In this document: positions 8,911-17,336 of the stretch, piece by piece
Layout: each line of letters starts with the position of its first letter
Position numbering within the stretch: the first letter of the stretch is position 1
NCBI GenBank assembly: GCA_024403735.1
Contig: JAKSRG010000024.1
Coordinates: 1-45,950, forward strand
Reading direction: 5' to 3'
Source: Clostridia bacterium
Lineage (GTDB): Bacteria > Bacillota > Clostridia > Saccharofermentanales > Saccharofermentanaceae
Length of the DNA: 45,950 nt
The notes under the pieces: model-generated
What the model was told of the DNA's origin: nothing
Databases searched by the model: none
Seen by the model: only the letters and a program-made list of their open reading frames with translations
Made by a program: the position numbers and the translations under genes

Positions 8911-8949
8911 TGCCTCGCTGCAATCACTACTGCAGGAGGCATCTTTTTT
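8911..8949 (+). terminator. Rho-independent terminator of the barnase-barstar operon
   Basis: TGCCTC-G-CTGCA (8911-8922) pairs with TGCAG-GAGGCA (8931-8942), followed by TCTTTTTT. It lies 31 bp after the barstar stop. Confidence 0.85.
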
Positions 8950-8969
8950 GCTATAAATTGTTAATTTAA

Positions 8970-9083
8970 TCAGATAAGAGACTTCATTACTTCGATACCG
9001 TACTTTGCAACTTCGAGGTCCTCTTCAGATAGCGCGCCACTAAATGCGACTGCCAAATTCTCTCTAATGCTTCTCTGATCCAT
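8970..9083 (-). CDS. possible 37-aa protein
   Basis: A short frame on the minus strand encodes a 37-aa amphipathic peptide: MDQRSIRENLAVAF, then SGALSEEDLEVAKYGIEV, ending MKSLI. AGAGGA lies about 7 nt before the ATG. It starts after the hairpin at 9097-9139 that follows the GH120 gene, so it could be expressed by read-through. No family is recognised and no transmembrane segment is present. The RBS and protein-like composition are the only support. Confidence 0.35.
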   Translation of the reverse strand: MDQRSIRENLAVAFSGALSEEDLEVAKYGIEVMKSLI

Positions 9084-9096
9084 ACTAATCCTCTAT

Positions 9097-9139
9097 ACAA
9101 AGAGAGCCACCAGGCTACCTTTAGGCACCATAGTGGCTC
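9097..9139 (-). terminator. probable terminator of the GH120 gene
   Basis: GAGCCAC (9104-9110) and GTGGCTC (9133-9139) form a 7-bp stem with a 22-nt loop, followed on the minus strand by TCTTTGT. The weak T-run and long loop suggest partial termination. Confidence 0.5.
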
Positions 9140-9149
9140 CTTAAGTTCA

Positions 9150-11153
9150 TTACTTAACGAATGGTCCTGCAACTGGGCATGCTGGACGCTTGTTGCCGTA
9201 GAAGTCGGTATCGAAAACGATATCGTCTCCATTAGGCTCCTCAAATCTCTCTTCAGGCTCGAATGCCATACCTAGTGTATCTGAGCAAATCATCTTAGCT
9301 TCTGGGAGATAGTCGAGCGCATTTGTTGTGAACTCAAACTTAGCACCGTTGTCAAAAACCTTAAGGTCATAAGTAATCTTGTGATCGTTATCTACAACGT
9401 AATCTTCCTCAATATCGCAAGGCTTAGCACCATTGAAGAATACGTTTCCACCTGTCCATACTGGAAGTGGCATGTAGTATCTATCACGTGTCTCAGCTGC
9501 ACCTTCACCACAATAGCCTTCGAAGTAGCTCTTCCATGTAGCTTCTGTCATGTAGCCATCGTATGTGAGAGTACCTGCAACGAGGTTACCATCATCCCAC
9601 TCACCATCGTGATCTGGAGCGCAGATGTCCTTCATACCCTGACGAACTTCCTGCTGAACAAAGATGTTGTTATAGAATCTAACGTCACCGTGGAGAATAG
9701 ACATAACGCCTGTAATCTCTGTTCTGTGTGGCTTATGAATTGGTGTATATCTTGTTGAGTCATACTGAGTAGTACCATTCTTAACACCACGACCAACTGC
9801 TGTGATAGCACCAGCGATGAAGTTATGAACGAATGCAACACCCTGAGTTGGGAGCTTAACTGCACGCTCAGAAAGCATGATGTTGTTATCTACAAGACAT
9901 GGACCATGAGCAATCTCAATCCATAGGTCCTCACCAAGACCCAATCCAACCTTACACTCAGGTGTTAGGAGGTGATCTCTTGAGAGGCAGTTGTTGTAGA
10001 ACATATTCTTAGATACGCGAGTACCCTGTGTCTGCCAGTCGAGCCAGATACCACGAGTACAATCATGGAATACGTTATTTCTGATGATTACGTCGATAGC
10101 AGCGTGGAACTTGATACCACCGATTTCAGCACCAGCGAGATTACGCTTATTGTTGATGTGGTGAATGTGGTTGTTTTCGATAATTGAGAAAACACATCCA
10201 AGATTTCCAACGATACCTGTCTGTCCGCAGTCGTGGATGTCACAGTTCTTTACTACGTGTGAACCGATTGTCTCCTTTGACCAGCCATCGAGCTGAGCGA
10301 TGAACGAGCAGTCACGCTGTGTCTGTGCGCCATCCTTGTACTTATATACAGACCACTTATTGTTGTTACCCTGCTGATAGTACTTACCAAGTGAAATACC
10401 TGAGCACTTTGAGTGTGATACTTCACAGTTGTCGATTACCCAACCCTTTGACCAATGTGGTCCGATCATACCATCCTGAAGAGCTGTAGGTGGAGCCCAC
10501 TGAGTAGCTGCCTTTGTTACAACAAAACCTTCGAGGTGGATATAGTTAACGTGCTCGAATTCAGGATAAAAACAGTGTGGACGAACAGTAATCTCAACAT
10601 TCTCCTCATTAGGGTTCTTGCCCTGGAAATTAGCGTAGATGATTGTCTCATCCTTGTCCTCAGCCTGACATGTATACCATGTGTGCTTTGTGAATTCGAT
10701 ATCCCATGAAATCTCATAGAGACCTGGGTTCATAACCTGCTCGAGCTTCTCCATCTCATAGAGTGACTTGTCATTCATGAATACTTCGCCGATGTGAACA
10801 GGAATACCCTGGTTAAGCCAGTCACCATAAACAAGTGTTGTATATGGATTGCATGAACCGAAGTAAGCATTGTCGATTACAACCTTCCATACATCACCTT
10901 CAACGTGCTCCCAATTCTTAATGCTCTCAGCACCAGTGATAGTAGCCATTCTTGGCTCAGCTGAACGATAGATAATCGGCTCCTTCTCAGTACCAGCATT
11001 AACTGGACTAACTTCCTCGTGATAAACACCTGGCATAACGATAACTTCGTCTCCTGGGAGCGCAATGTTAGCAGCTTCCTGGATTTTTCTAAAAGGCTTC
11101 TCCTTACTTCCGTCACCATGAAGCTTAGCTTTGCAATCAACAAAATACTTCAT
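9150..11153 (-). CDS. GH120 beta-xylosidase (right-handed beta-helix)
   Basis: This 667-aa intracellular beta-xylosidase shows no signal peptide. It closely follows the GH120 pattern known from Thermoanaerobacterium XylC: an N-terminal GDGSKEKPFRKIQEAA coil, then WAPPTALQDGMIGPHWSKGW, then GIWLDWQTQGTRVSKN with the predicted nucleophile Asp372, and LWIEIAHGPC with the predicted acid/base Glu413. The family retains configuration and releases xylose from xylo-oligosaccharides. The frame opens further up, but GGAGGAG 5 nt before the ATG at 11153 and the family N terminus (MKYFVDCKA) fix this start. It diverges from a CE4 deacetylase and a GH43 enzyme, which together make a cytoplasmic xylo-oligosaccharide processing locus. 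Confidence 0.92.
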   Translation of the reverse strand: MKYFVDCKAKLHGDGSKEKPFRKIQEAANIALPGDEVIVMPGVYHEEVSPVNAGTEKEPIIYRSAEPRMATITGAESIKNWEHVEGDVWKVVIDNAYFGSCNPYTTLVYGDWLNQGIPVHIGEVFMNDKSLYEMEKLEQVMNPGLYEISWDIEFTKHTWYTCQAEDKDETIIYANFQGKNPNEENVEITVRPHCFYPEFEHVNYIHLEGFVVTKAATQWAPPTALQDGMIGPHWSKGWVIDNCEVSHSKCSGISLGKYYQQGNNNKWSVYKYKDGAQTQRDCSFIAQLDGWSKETIGSHVVKNCDIHDCGQTGIVGNLGCVFSIIENNHIHHINNKRNLAGAEIGGIKFHAAIDVIIRNNVFHDCTRGIWLDWQTQGTRVSKNMFYNNCLSRDHLLTPECKVGLGLGEDLWIEIAHGPCLVDNNIMLSERAVKLPTQGVAFVHNFIAGAITAVGRGVKNGTTQYDSTRYTPIHKPHRTEITGVMSILHGDVRFYNNIFVQQEVRQGMKDICAPDHDGEWDDGNLVAGTLTYDGYMTEATWKSYFEGYCGEGAAETRDRYYMPLPVWTGGNVFFNGAKPCDIEEDYVVDNDHKITYDLKVFDNGAKFEFTTNALDYLPEAKMICSDTLGMAFEPEERFEEPNGDDIVFDTDFYGNKRPACPVAGPFVK

Positions 11154-11344
11154 AAAATCTCCTCCAAAATGTGTAGGTTTTCTCTGATGATTACAAACTA
11201 CAACAGAGCCCAATCATCGTATACTAAAAACCAAACGATTATGTAATATACATGGTGCATATAATTTGCAAGTAAATATCCATTTCAAACAATCCCATGA
11301 AATCCATATTTAATACCTAAATCTAATAAGCGATACAGATATTT

Positions 11345-11357
11345 GTGATATAATCAC
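11345..11357 (+). promoter_or_regulatory. extended -10 promoter inside a palindrome, upstream of the CE4-GH43 operon
   Basis: TGATATAAT (11346-11354) is an extended -10 box with a perfect TATAAT. It sits inside the inverted repeat GTGAT-ATA-ATCAC (11345-11357). The -35 region is weak. A palindrome covering the -10 box could be an operator; no regulator gene is adjacent. The start codon lies 36 bp downstream of the -10 box. Confidence 0.5.
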
Positions 11358-11390
11358 TACATCTTTTAAAAGTGGGAAGAAGGCAAATAA

Positions 11391-12002
11391 ATGAGCAAAC
11401 TAGTAGCATTAACTTTTGACGATGGTCATTCAGATACAACACCCAAGATTCTTGATATTTTAGAGGCTAAGAAAGTTAGAGGTACTTTCTTCCTTGTCGG
11501 CGAACATATCTCAGAAGATACAAAATATCTTCTCGACAGACAGTTATCTCTCGGCTGTGAGATTTGTAACCACTCACTCACACATTCACATATGCCTGAG
11601 CTTACAGCAGATGTAATCGCTGCAGAGATTGAGGAAACAACAGCAAAGATCATGAAGCTTGGTGCTCCAGCTCCAAAGTTCTTCCGTCCACCATTCCTTG
11701 AGGTTAACCAGGACATGTTCGATAGAATTCCACTTAACTTCATCGCTGGTGCAGACATCCACGATTGGGAAGCATGTAATTCACCAGAGAAGCGTATTCA
11801 AAATGTTATGGATATGGTTCGTGACGGTGCAATTATCCTCATGCACGACTTTTGCGGCAATGACAATACTGTTATCGCTCTCCCTACAATCATTGATAAG
11901 CTCGCAGCTGAAGGATATGAATTTGTTACAGTTAGCGAACTCTTTGAACGTAAGGGTATTAACCCAGCTGTTAAGGGTAAGGTATGGAGCTACGTTGAAT
12001 AA
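11391..12002 (+). CDS. CE4 polysaccharide deacetylase (NodB fold), probably acts on acetylated xylo-oligosaccharides
   Basis: This 203-aa, single-domain, metal-dependent deacetylase has no signal peptide. The CE4 motifs are in order: TFDDG (about residues 8-12, base and metal Asp), NHSLTH (the H-x3-H metal site), RPPF, DIHDW, and the terminal LMHD with the catalytic His. CE4 enzymes remove N- or O-acetyl groups from chitin, peptidoglycan or acetylxylan. Cytoplasmic location and pairing with GH43 and GH120 xylosidases point to xylo-oligosaccharides (inference). The SD is weak (GAAGG). The GH43-methyltransferase gene starts 25 bp after its stop, so the two are co-transcribed. Confidence 0.85.
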   Translation: MSKLVALTFDDGHSDTTPKILDILEAKKVRGTFFLVGEHISEDTKYLLDRQLSLGCEICNHSLTHSHMPELTADVIAAEIEETTAKIMKLGAPAPKFFRPPFLEVNQDMFDRIPLNFIAGADIHDWEACNSPEKRIQNVMDMVRDGAIILMHDFCGNDNTVIALPTIIDKLAAEGYEFVTVSELFERKGINPAVKGKVWSYVE

Positions 12003-12027
12003 TCTTTAATCATTATTGGAGATTCAA

Positions 12028-14193
12028 ATGTCAATTAATCCTATTACAAGAACTGACTATCCGGATCCAGATGTGATTCGTGTAGGCGATACATATTATA
12101 TGATTAGCACCACCATGTATTTTATGCCTGGTGGCGTTATTTTGCGCTCTTTTGATCTGGTTAACTGGGAAATAGCATCTTACATCTTCGAAGAACTAGA
12201 TGGAACAGACAGCGAGAAACTCATTGGAGCATCTAACTACGGTAAAGGCATGTGGGCTGCAACACTTCACTATCACGATGGCAAATTCTACGTTGCATTT
12301 GTAAGCCACGGCAGAAAAGATACACATCTCTTTATCGCCGACGATATTAATGGTCCATGGGAACATAGACTTATTAATGAATACTTCCACGACTGTTCCC
12401 TGCTATTCGATGATGACGGACGTGTATTTATTGTATCTGGCAACACAGATATAAGACTTACTGAATTAACATCAGACCTTAGTAGTATCAAGGACGGTGG
12501 AATTGATAAAGTTATCATCTCAGATGACAAGACCCAAGTCCGTCTTGGCTACGAAGGCTCTCACCTCTACAAGATTAACGGCAAGTACATCATAACTTTG
12601 ATACACTGGCCTAATTACAACGGCAGACGTACTGAAGCTGTATTCATGAGCGACAAAATCGATGGTCCATATATCGGAAAAGACGTTATGTCAGACGATA
12701 TGAACTATTATGATATGGGCGTTGCCCAAGGCGGCTTAGTCGACACTCCAGATGGTGATTGGTACGCTATCTTATTCCAGGATAGTGGCGCAGTCGGAAG
12801 AGTACCTGTACTAATGCCAATCACATGGGATGATGAAGGATGGCCAGTCTTTGGTGTAGATGGCTTAATCCCTGCTGATTTCAAAGTTAAATCAACAAGA
12901 CCAGACTATAAATATCAGCCACTATTCATATCTGATGATTTCACTTCTAATAAGATAAATCCTCAGTGGCAGTGGAACCACGCACCTGATAACAACCTAT
13001 GGACTATCACATCTGGTCAATTACAGATCACTACTAACAAAACTTCTGTTAACCCTGTATGGGCTAGGAACACACTTACTCAGAGAATGTGTATCCCTGG
13101 CTGCTCTGGTAGTGTAACTATTGATGCTTCTAAGCTAAATGATGGTGATTATATCGGACTGATAGCACTCGAAGGCTGCTATGGCTTCATTGGCTTAATG
13201 AAAGAAGATGGCAAATACTATCTTGTTAAGCTCGTTAGAACCAATATCGCTAAGCCATTTGAGATTGGTTTCACAGACACGGAACCAGGTGAACTCGTGT
13301 TTAAAGAAGAGATTAGTACTTCAAAAATTGATGTTAAGCTTAGCGCTGATTTTAGAAACATGTCTGATACTTTGCGCTTCTTCTACAAGGATACTATGTC
13401 TAATAACTGGACCGAAGTTGGTGACAGTCATAAGCTCAAGTTTGGATTAGATTACTTCACTGGAGCTCGATTTGGTCTTACAGTATTCTCTACTAAGGTA
13501 GCTGGCGGAACGGGTGTTTTCGAGCAGTTCGTATATGAATGCGAACCTAGTGTAAGACCTGAAGTAACTAAATCCCTCGAGTTCTGGAGCAACATTCATA
13601 CTAGAGATTATCAGCGCGATAGTATTCAGGTAGACGATTGGCTCAAGCAGTTCGATGAGATTATCGATAACTGTGACCTCCCTATCCTGGACCTCGGCTG
13701 CGGCAGCGGAAATGACACACTCGTACTCATTAATAAGGGCAAGAAAGTCTTCGCAATTGACCAGTGCAGTAACGCTATCGCTAAAATGCAGAAGAATTTC
13801 CCTGAGCTCCTTGGCTCAAAGGTATGCAATATGCTGGACGGCTTGGACTTTGAAGATGGTATGTTCGGTATTGTTATAGCTGATCTTACTCTTCACTACT
13901 TTAAAGAAGCTGATACCAAGCGAATTCTTGATGACATTAAACGTATTCTAGTGCCAGGCGGTCATGTTCTGATCCGCGTTAACTCAATGACTGATGTTAA
14001 TCACGGTGCGGGCAAAGGTACTGAGCTGGAGCGCCATCTATATGAGACTAGTAGCGGCATGTATAAGAGATTCTTCGACGAGGAAGATGTCCTTCGTATC
14101 TTTAGGGACTTCGAGATCGTGTCTTACGAAGAACAGGTTATGGTTCGCTATAGCGATTCAAAGGAATTGTTCGTTGTGTGCTTGAAGGCTTGA
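12028..14193 (+). CDS. GH43 beta-xylosidase/arabinofuranosidase fused to a SAM-dependent methyltransferase
   Basis: This 721-aa three-part protein has no signal peptide. Residues 1-290 are a GH43 five-bladed propeller with general base Asp13 (YPDPDVI), pKa modulator Asp122 (HDCSLLFDDDG) and general acid Glu176 (GYEGSHLY). Residues about 298-505 are the beta-sandwich module typical of large GH43 xylosidases. Residues about 515-721 are a class I methyltransferase: SAM-binding LDLGCGSGN at 554-562, acidic FAIDQ after strand 2, IADLTLHYF, and PGGHVLIRVN. The frame is uninterrupted across both junctions. GH43 removes xylose or arabinose from xylan fragments; the methyl acceptor is unknown. GGAG lies 6 nt before ATG 12028; the upstream TTG at 12016 is less likely. 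The gene is co-transcribed with the CE4 deacetylase. I know of no such fusion. Confidence 0.9.
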   Translation: MSINPITRTDYPDPDVIRVGDTYYMISTTMYFMPGGVILRSFDLVNWEIASYIFEELDGTDSEKLIGASNYGKGMWAATLHYHDGKFYVAFVSHGRKDTHLFIADDINGPWEHRLINEYFHDCSLLFDDDGRVFIVSGNTDIRLTELTSDLSSIKDGGIDKVIISDDKTQVRLGYEGSHLYKINGKYIITLIHWPNYNGRRTEAVFMSDKIDGPYIGKDVMSDDMNYYDMGVAQGGLVDTPDGDWYAILFQDSGAVGRVPVLMPITWDDEGWPVFGVDGLIPADFKVKSTRPDYKYQPLFISDDFTSNKINPQWQWNHAPDNNLWTITSGQLQITTNKTSVNPVWARNTLTQRMCIPGCSGSVTIDASKLNDGDYIGLIALEGCYGFIGLMKEDGKYYLVKLVRTNIAKPFEIGFTDTEPGELVFKEEISTSKIDVKLSADFRNMSDTLRFFYKDTMSNNWTEVGDSHKLKFGLDYFTGARFGLTVFSTKVAGGTGVFEQFVYECEPSVRPEVTKSLEFWSNIHTRDYQRDSIQVDDWLKQFDEIIDNCDLPILDLGCGSGNDTLVLINKGKKVFAIDQCSNAIAKMQKNFPELLGSKVCNMLDGLDFEDGMFGIVIADLTLHYFKEADTKRILDDIKRILVPGGHVLIRVNSMTDVNHGAGKGTELERHLYETSSGMYKRFFDEEDVLRIFRDFEIVSYEEQVMVRYSDSKELFVVCLKA

Positions 14194-14212
14194 TGATTAG
14201 TTTAAGCCCTGC

Positions 14213-14254
14213 CATTCTCCAAAACACTCACTATCAGAACTCACAGTGAGAATG
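14213..14254. repeat. hairpin with CATTCTC/GAGAATG ends, copy 1
   Basis: CATTCTC (14213-14219) pairs with GAGAATG (14248-14254). The same stem tips recur in a second hairpin about 100 bp on. It lies in the 274-bp gap between the convergent GH43 and GGDEF-EAL genes, which otherwise holds only the terminator at 14416. Confidence 0.45.
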
Positions 14255-14317
14255 ATATTAAGAATAAACCTCTTAAAATGGCATTTATCAGTAAAAAACG
14301 GCCTATATTCTTCAAGT

Positions 14318-14359
14318 CATTCTCTGTTGAAGCTAGCGAAGAGAGGTTTACAGAGAATG
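14318..14359. repeat. hairpin with CATTCTC/GAGAATG ends, copy 2
   Basis: CATTCTCTGT (14318-14327) and ACAGAGAATG (14350-14359) form a perfect 10-bp stem with a 22-nt loop. It is 42 nt long, the same length as copy 1, and shares its outer 7 bp. No T-run follows, so it is not an ordinary terminator. Confidence 0.5.
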
Positions 14360-14415
14360 GGAACTAGCCCAGCAAATCCCACTAACACATTAAATCTATC
14401 CACACAAACAACAAA

Positions 14416-14445
14416 CCCCGAATGACTAATCATCCGGGGCTTTTT
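14416..14445 (+). terminator. terminator between the convergent GH43 and EAL genes
   Basis: CCCCG-a-ATGA (14416-14425) and TCAT-c-CGGGG (14430-14439) form an interrupted stem followed by CTTTTT. On the minus strand the tail is only moderately T-rich, so it mainly serves the plus-strand CE4-GH43 operon. Confidence 0.75.
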
Positions 14446-14467
14446 CATAAGTAAAATAAGCAAAACC

Positions 14468-17173
14468 TTAGACTGCACGCCAGTCGATGTTCTGGGATCT
14501 GAACTCCTCAATCTGGCTCTTAATAACAGGATCAATCTCAGAGATAGGCTCGCGCTGTGGACGACCTGTGTAATATCCCTGGATAAGGTCAACACCAAGT
14601 TTTAAGCACTCCATGAGCTCGTCGCCTGTTTCAACACCTTCTGCCAATGCGTAGATACCGTTGTCATGAGCGAAGTCGATAATACTTCTAACAAAGTGCT
14701 GCTTCTGAGGATTATTCTGAATCTTCATTATGAGCATTCTATCAATCTTAACGTACTGAGGCATGTATCTCAGGAGGTTATTAACGTTAGAGTATCCTGC
14801 ACCGAAATCGTCGACTGCAATTCTACAACCGTAGCGCTCGTACTTGTGCTTCATGCTGTCGAGCTGCTTATCGTCGAGCTCAGATTCTTCAGTGAACTCG
14901 ATAACAAATCTACCATCATTCTCAACAAGACGAGCCTCAAATTCACGCTCATCTGCCTCTGGTATCTCGATACCTGGAAGACTGTTGATAAATATTTTTG
15001 CACTTCCGAATTGCTCAGGGTTCTGAGTAACTTCAGATGTAACATTGAGGAGTGTAAATCTCTCAACATCGTTAAGACGATTAAGGTATGTAGCAGACTT
15101 GATAATCTGGAATGGTGATACATCACCAGTCTTACTTCTCATCAATGCCTCATAAGCGTAGATACTACCATCGTGTGCATTTACAATTGGCTGATAGTGA
15201 TATGTAAGGAGATTCTTGTTAAGGATATTCATAACAATCTGATTACACTTCAATTCATCCATAACATCACGGTTTGGAGTAGCAGACTTAGTAGCAGCGT
15301 TCTTCTTATGGTTCTTGATACTTACAGCCTGGTTAATGAGAGCTTCTAATTCTACCATCTCAGAATTCTCACCAATAAGGATAGAAGAATGAATTCTAAA
15401 CTTATAGTCAGAACCTTCAACAAGACGATGTCCGTGAACCTTTTTCTCTACTTCTTCAAGAATAGCTTTGAGCTTATCTTCTGAATCCTCAGCATATGAA
15501 AATACGAGGAATTCATCGTTACTCATGCGGCAGCAAATCTCATCTTCACCGATAGAGTTCTGAATAAAGTGCGCTACTGTATAAATCGCTTTTTCACCTG
15601 TTTCACGACCGTACACTTCGTTAATCTGGTGTATACCCTTAATATCAATTGCGAGAATTCCAACCTTCTGATTACCTTCCTTAACACTAAGAAGAATATC
15701 TTCAGTATTTTTAAGGAAACCAGCATAGTTATATAGACCAGTAAGTGTATCACGAACCTGATCGGCCTTAACTTTCTCAATAAGCTCGAGCATATATCCC
15801 TGACGATAGAATGCTTCGAATCCCTGCATAATATCACGCATCCACATTCTGAAGCTTGATTCGTAGATACGAACCTGATCAGCATAGTTAAGAACTGTAT
15901 AACCAAAACATCTGTCATCACTATATAGAGGATTGAAGATGAATGTAGTTGGATAAGGTCTATCTTCATTAAGCTGTGGGATAAGATCAGTAGTAGCAAA
16001 TCTTCTTCTATAGTCAACAGTTCCCTTATCTTCAGTGCAACTAAGTACACAGTGCATTGCCTTTGTATAACCACTACGAAGTGCGTTGTCACCTATGAAT
16101 GAATCAGGACTTAGGAAACCTTCATTAAGACAAATATCGAATGTTGTAAATGGCTTAATCTGGTATGTGTATTCCTGTATCATCTTGAGGAATTGAGACA
16201 ATCTATCTTGAGACATAAGGTCTTCCAACATGTGATTAAAATCTGAGAACATACTCTTAGCAGACTGCCGTGTTCTCCACTGAGCTCTAATCTGCTTTGG
16301 AACCATCTCAACTTCATATGCACATCCACATGAACTACCAATAAAGAGATCTGGATTGCACTTGAATGGTCCAATTTCTTTGTTATTCAACTTAGCGAAA
16401 ACCCAATTAGCTGCGTATTCACCACAATCATGTGAAGGAATATTAGCTGAAGTGAGTGGCTTTGGACTTGTTGTACCTGCTTCTACTGAATCATAACCAG
16501 TAATTGCAATATCCTCAGGAATCCTAAATCCACGCTCACTAAGAAGTGTAGCTGCACCAATAGCAGAGATATCATTAGCACATACAATTGCTCTAGGTAA
16601 TTCGTCCAATCCAAGAAGATAATCAACAAATCTCTCAGCACCGTCATACCAATAGTTACCGTGATAAATCCACTTATCTTTTACTTCAACATCATGTTCC
16701 TTCATGCTATCAAGGAATGCATTAAGTCTCTGAACAGAGTGAGGATGTCCCTCTTTACCACCAAGGAACGCAATGTCCTTATAACCGTGGACCTCAATCA
16801 TGTGATCAACGATTGCACGAACTGGAGTATAGTGATCCATCATTACATAATCGAAGTATGGACTCTCCTGATCAATACATAGAACAGGGCCATTAAACTT
16901 CTGATGAATCTCTTCATGAACTCGAGGAGATACTCCTGGAGACAAAATCATATCACCAAGGAATATAACTGCATCGAACAATGCATAATTAATAAGATTG
17001 TAGATATTGGAATCGCCGACATTGCGTTTATCTGTTTCTTGGTACTTTTGGTACATAGAGAAAATGCACACGTCGTAATCATACTCGTATGCTTTTGTAA
17101 TAAACCCAGTCAAAAACTTTTTCTGAGTGGACTCATCTATTTGGGCTATTAAAACAGCTATTCTTTTTCTCAT
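14468..17173 (-). CDS. cytosolic LacI-like sensor / degenerate GGDEF / EAL c-di-GMP phosphodiesterase
   Basis: This 901-aa protein has no transmembrane segment or signal. Residues about 1-300 are a LacI-type (periplasmic-binding fold) sensor without the DNA-binding HTH (MRKRIAVLIAQ, AIVCANDISAIGAA, ITGYDSVEAG), ending in GSSCGC. A middle helical or GAF-like region follows (about 305-470). Next is a GGDEF-fold domain whose signature reads SNDEF, so it is probably not a cyclase. A C-terminal EAL domain keeps YEALMR, DDFGAGYS, KIDR and ALAEGVE, predicting c-di-GMP hydrolysis. The start MRKRI matches the paralogue at 42501-44378; the frame is open to 17221 but no good RBS is seen. It probably links a sugar or nucleoside ligand to c-di-GMP (inference). 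Confidence 0.88.
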   Translation of the reverse strand: MRKRIAVLIAQIDESTQKKFLTGFITKAYEYDYDVCIFSMYQKYQETDKRNVGDSNIYNLINYALFDAVIFLGDMILSPGVSPRVHEEIHQKFNGPVLCIDQESPYFDYVMMDHYTPVRAIVDHMIEVHGYKDIAFLGGKEGHPHSVQRLNAFLDSMKEHDVEVKDKWIYHGNYWYDGAERFVDYLLGLDELPRAIVCANDISAIGAATLLSERGFRIPEDIAITGYDSVEAGTTSPKPLTSANIPSHDCGEYAANWVFAKLNNKEIGPFKCNPDLFIGSSCGCAYEVEMVPKQIRAQWRTRQSAKSMFSDFNHMLEDLMSQDRLSQFLKMIQEYTYQIKPFTTFDICLNEGFLSPDSFIGDNALRSGYTKAMHCVLSCTEDKGTVDYRRRFATTDLIPQLNEDRPYPTTFIFNPLYSDDRCFGYTVLNYADQVRIYESSFRMWMRDIMQGFEAFYRQGYMLELIEKVKADQVRDTLTGLYNYAGFLKNTEDILLSVKEGNQKVGILAIDIKGIHQINEVYGRETGEKAIYTVAHFIQNSIGEDEICCRMSNDEFLVFSYAEDSEDKLKAILEEVEKKVHGHRLVEGSDYKFRIHSSILIGENSEMVELEALINQAVSIKNHKKNAATKSATPNRDVMDELKCNQIVMNILNKNLLTYHYQPIVNAHDGSIYAYEALMRSKTGDVSPFQIIKSATYLNRLNDVERFTLLNVTSEVTQNPEQFGSAKIFINSLPGIEIPEADEREFEARLVENDGRFVIEFTEESELDDKQLDSMKHKYERYGCRIAVDDFGAGYSNVNNLLRYMPQYVKIDRMLIMKIQNNPQKQHFVRSIIDFAHDNGIYALAEGVETGDELMECLKLGVDLIQGYYTGRPQREPISEIDPVIKSQIEEFRSQNIDWRAV

Positions 17174-17336
17174 GCAGTATGCCAATTCCCCATAACATTT
17201 GACACTATTGTACAACCACATTAATTAAAATCTATTGCTATAAACCAACATTTACACAACGTTTATAATTAATTAAAAAACATAGTCGCACTGACTACAT
17301 AATTATCTGAAATCTGATATTTGTGTTACTAAAAAA

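Noticed and set aside
15500..15560. Active diguanylate cyclase in the sensor-EAL protein
   Set aside because: The signature reads SNDEF instead of GGDEF, so cyclase activity is unlikely.
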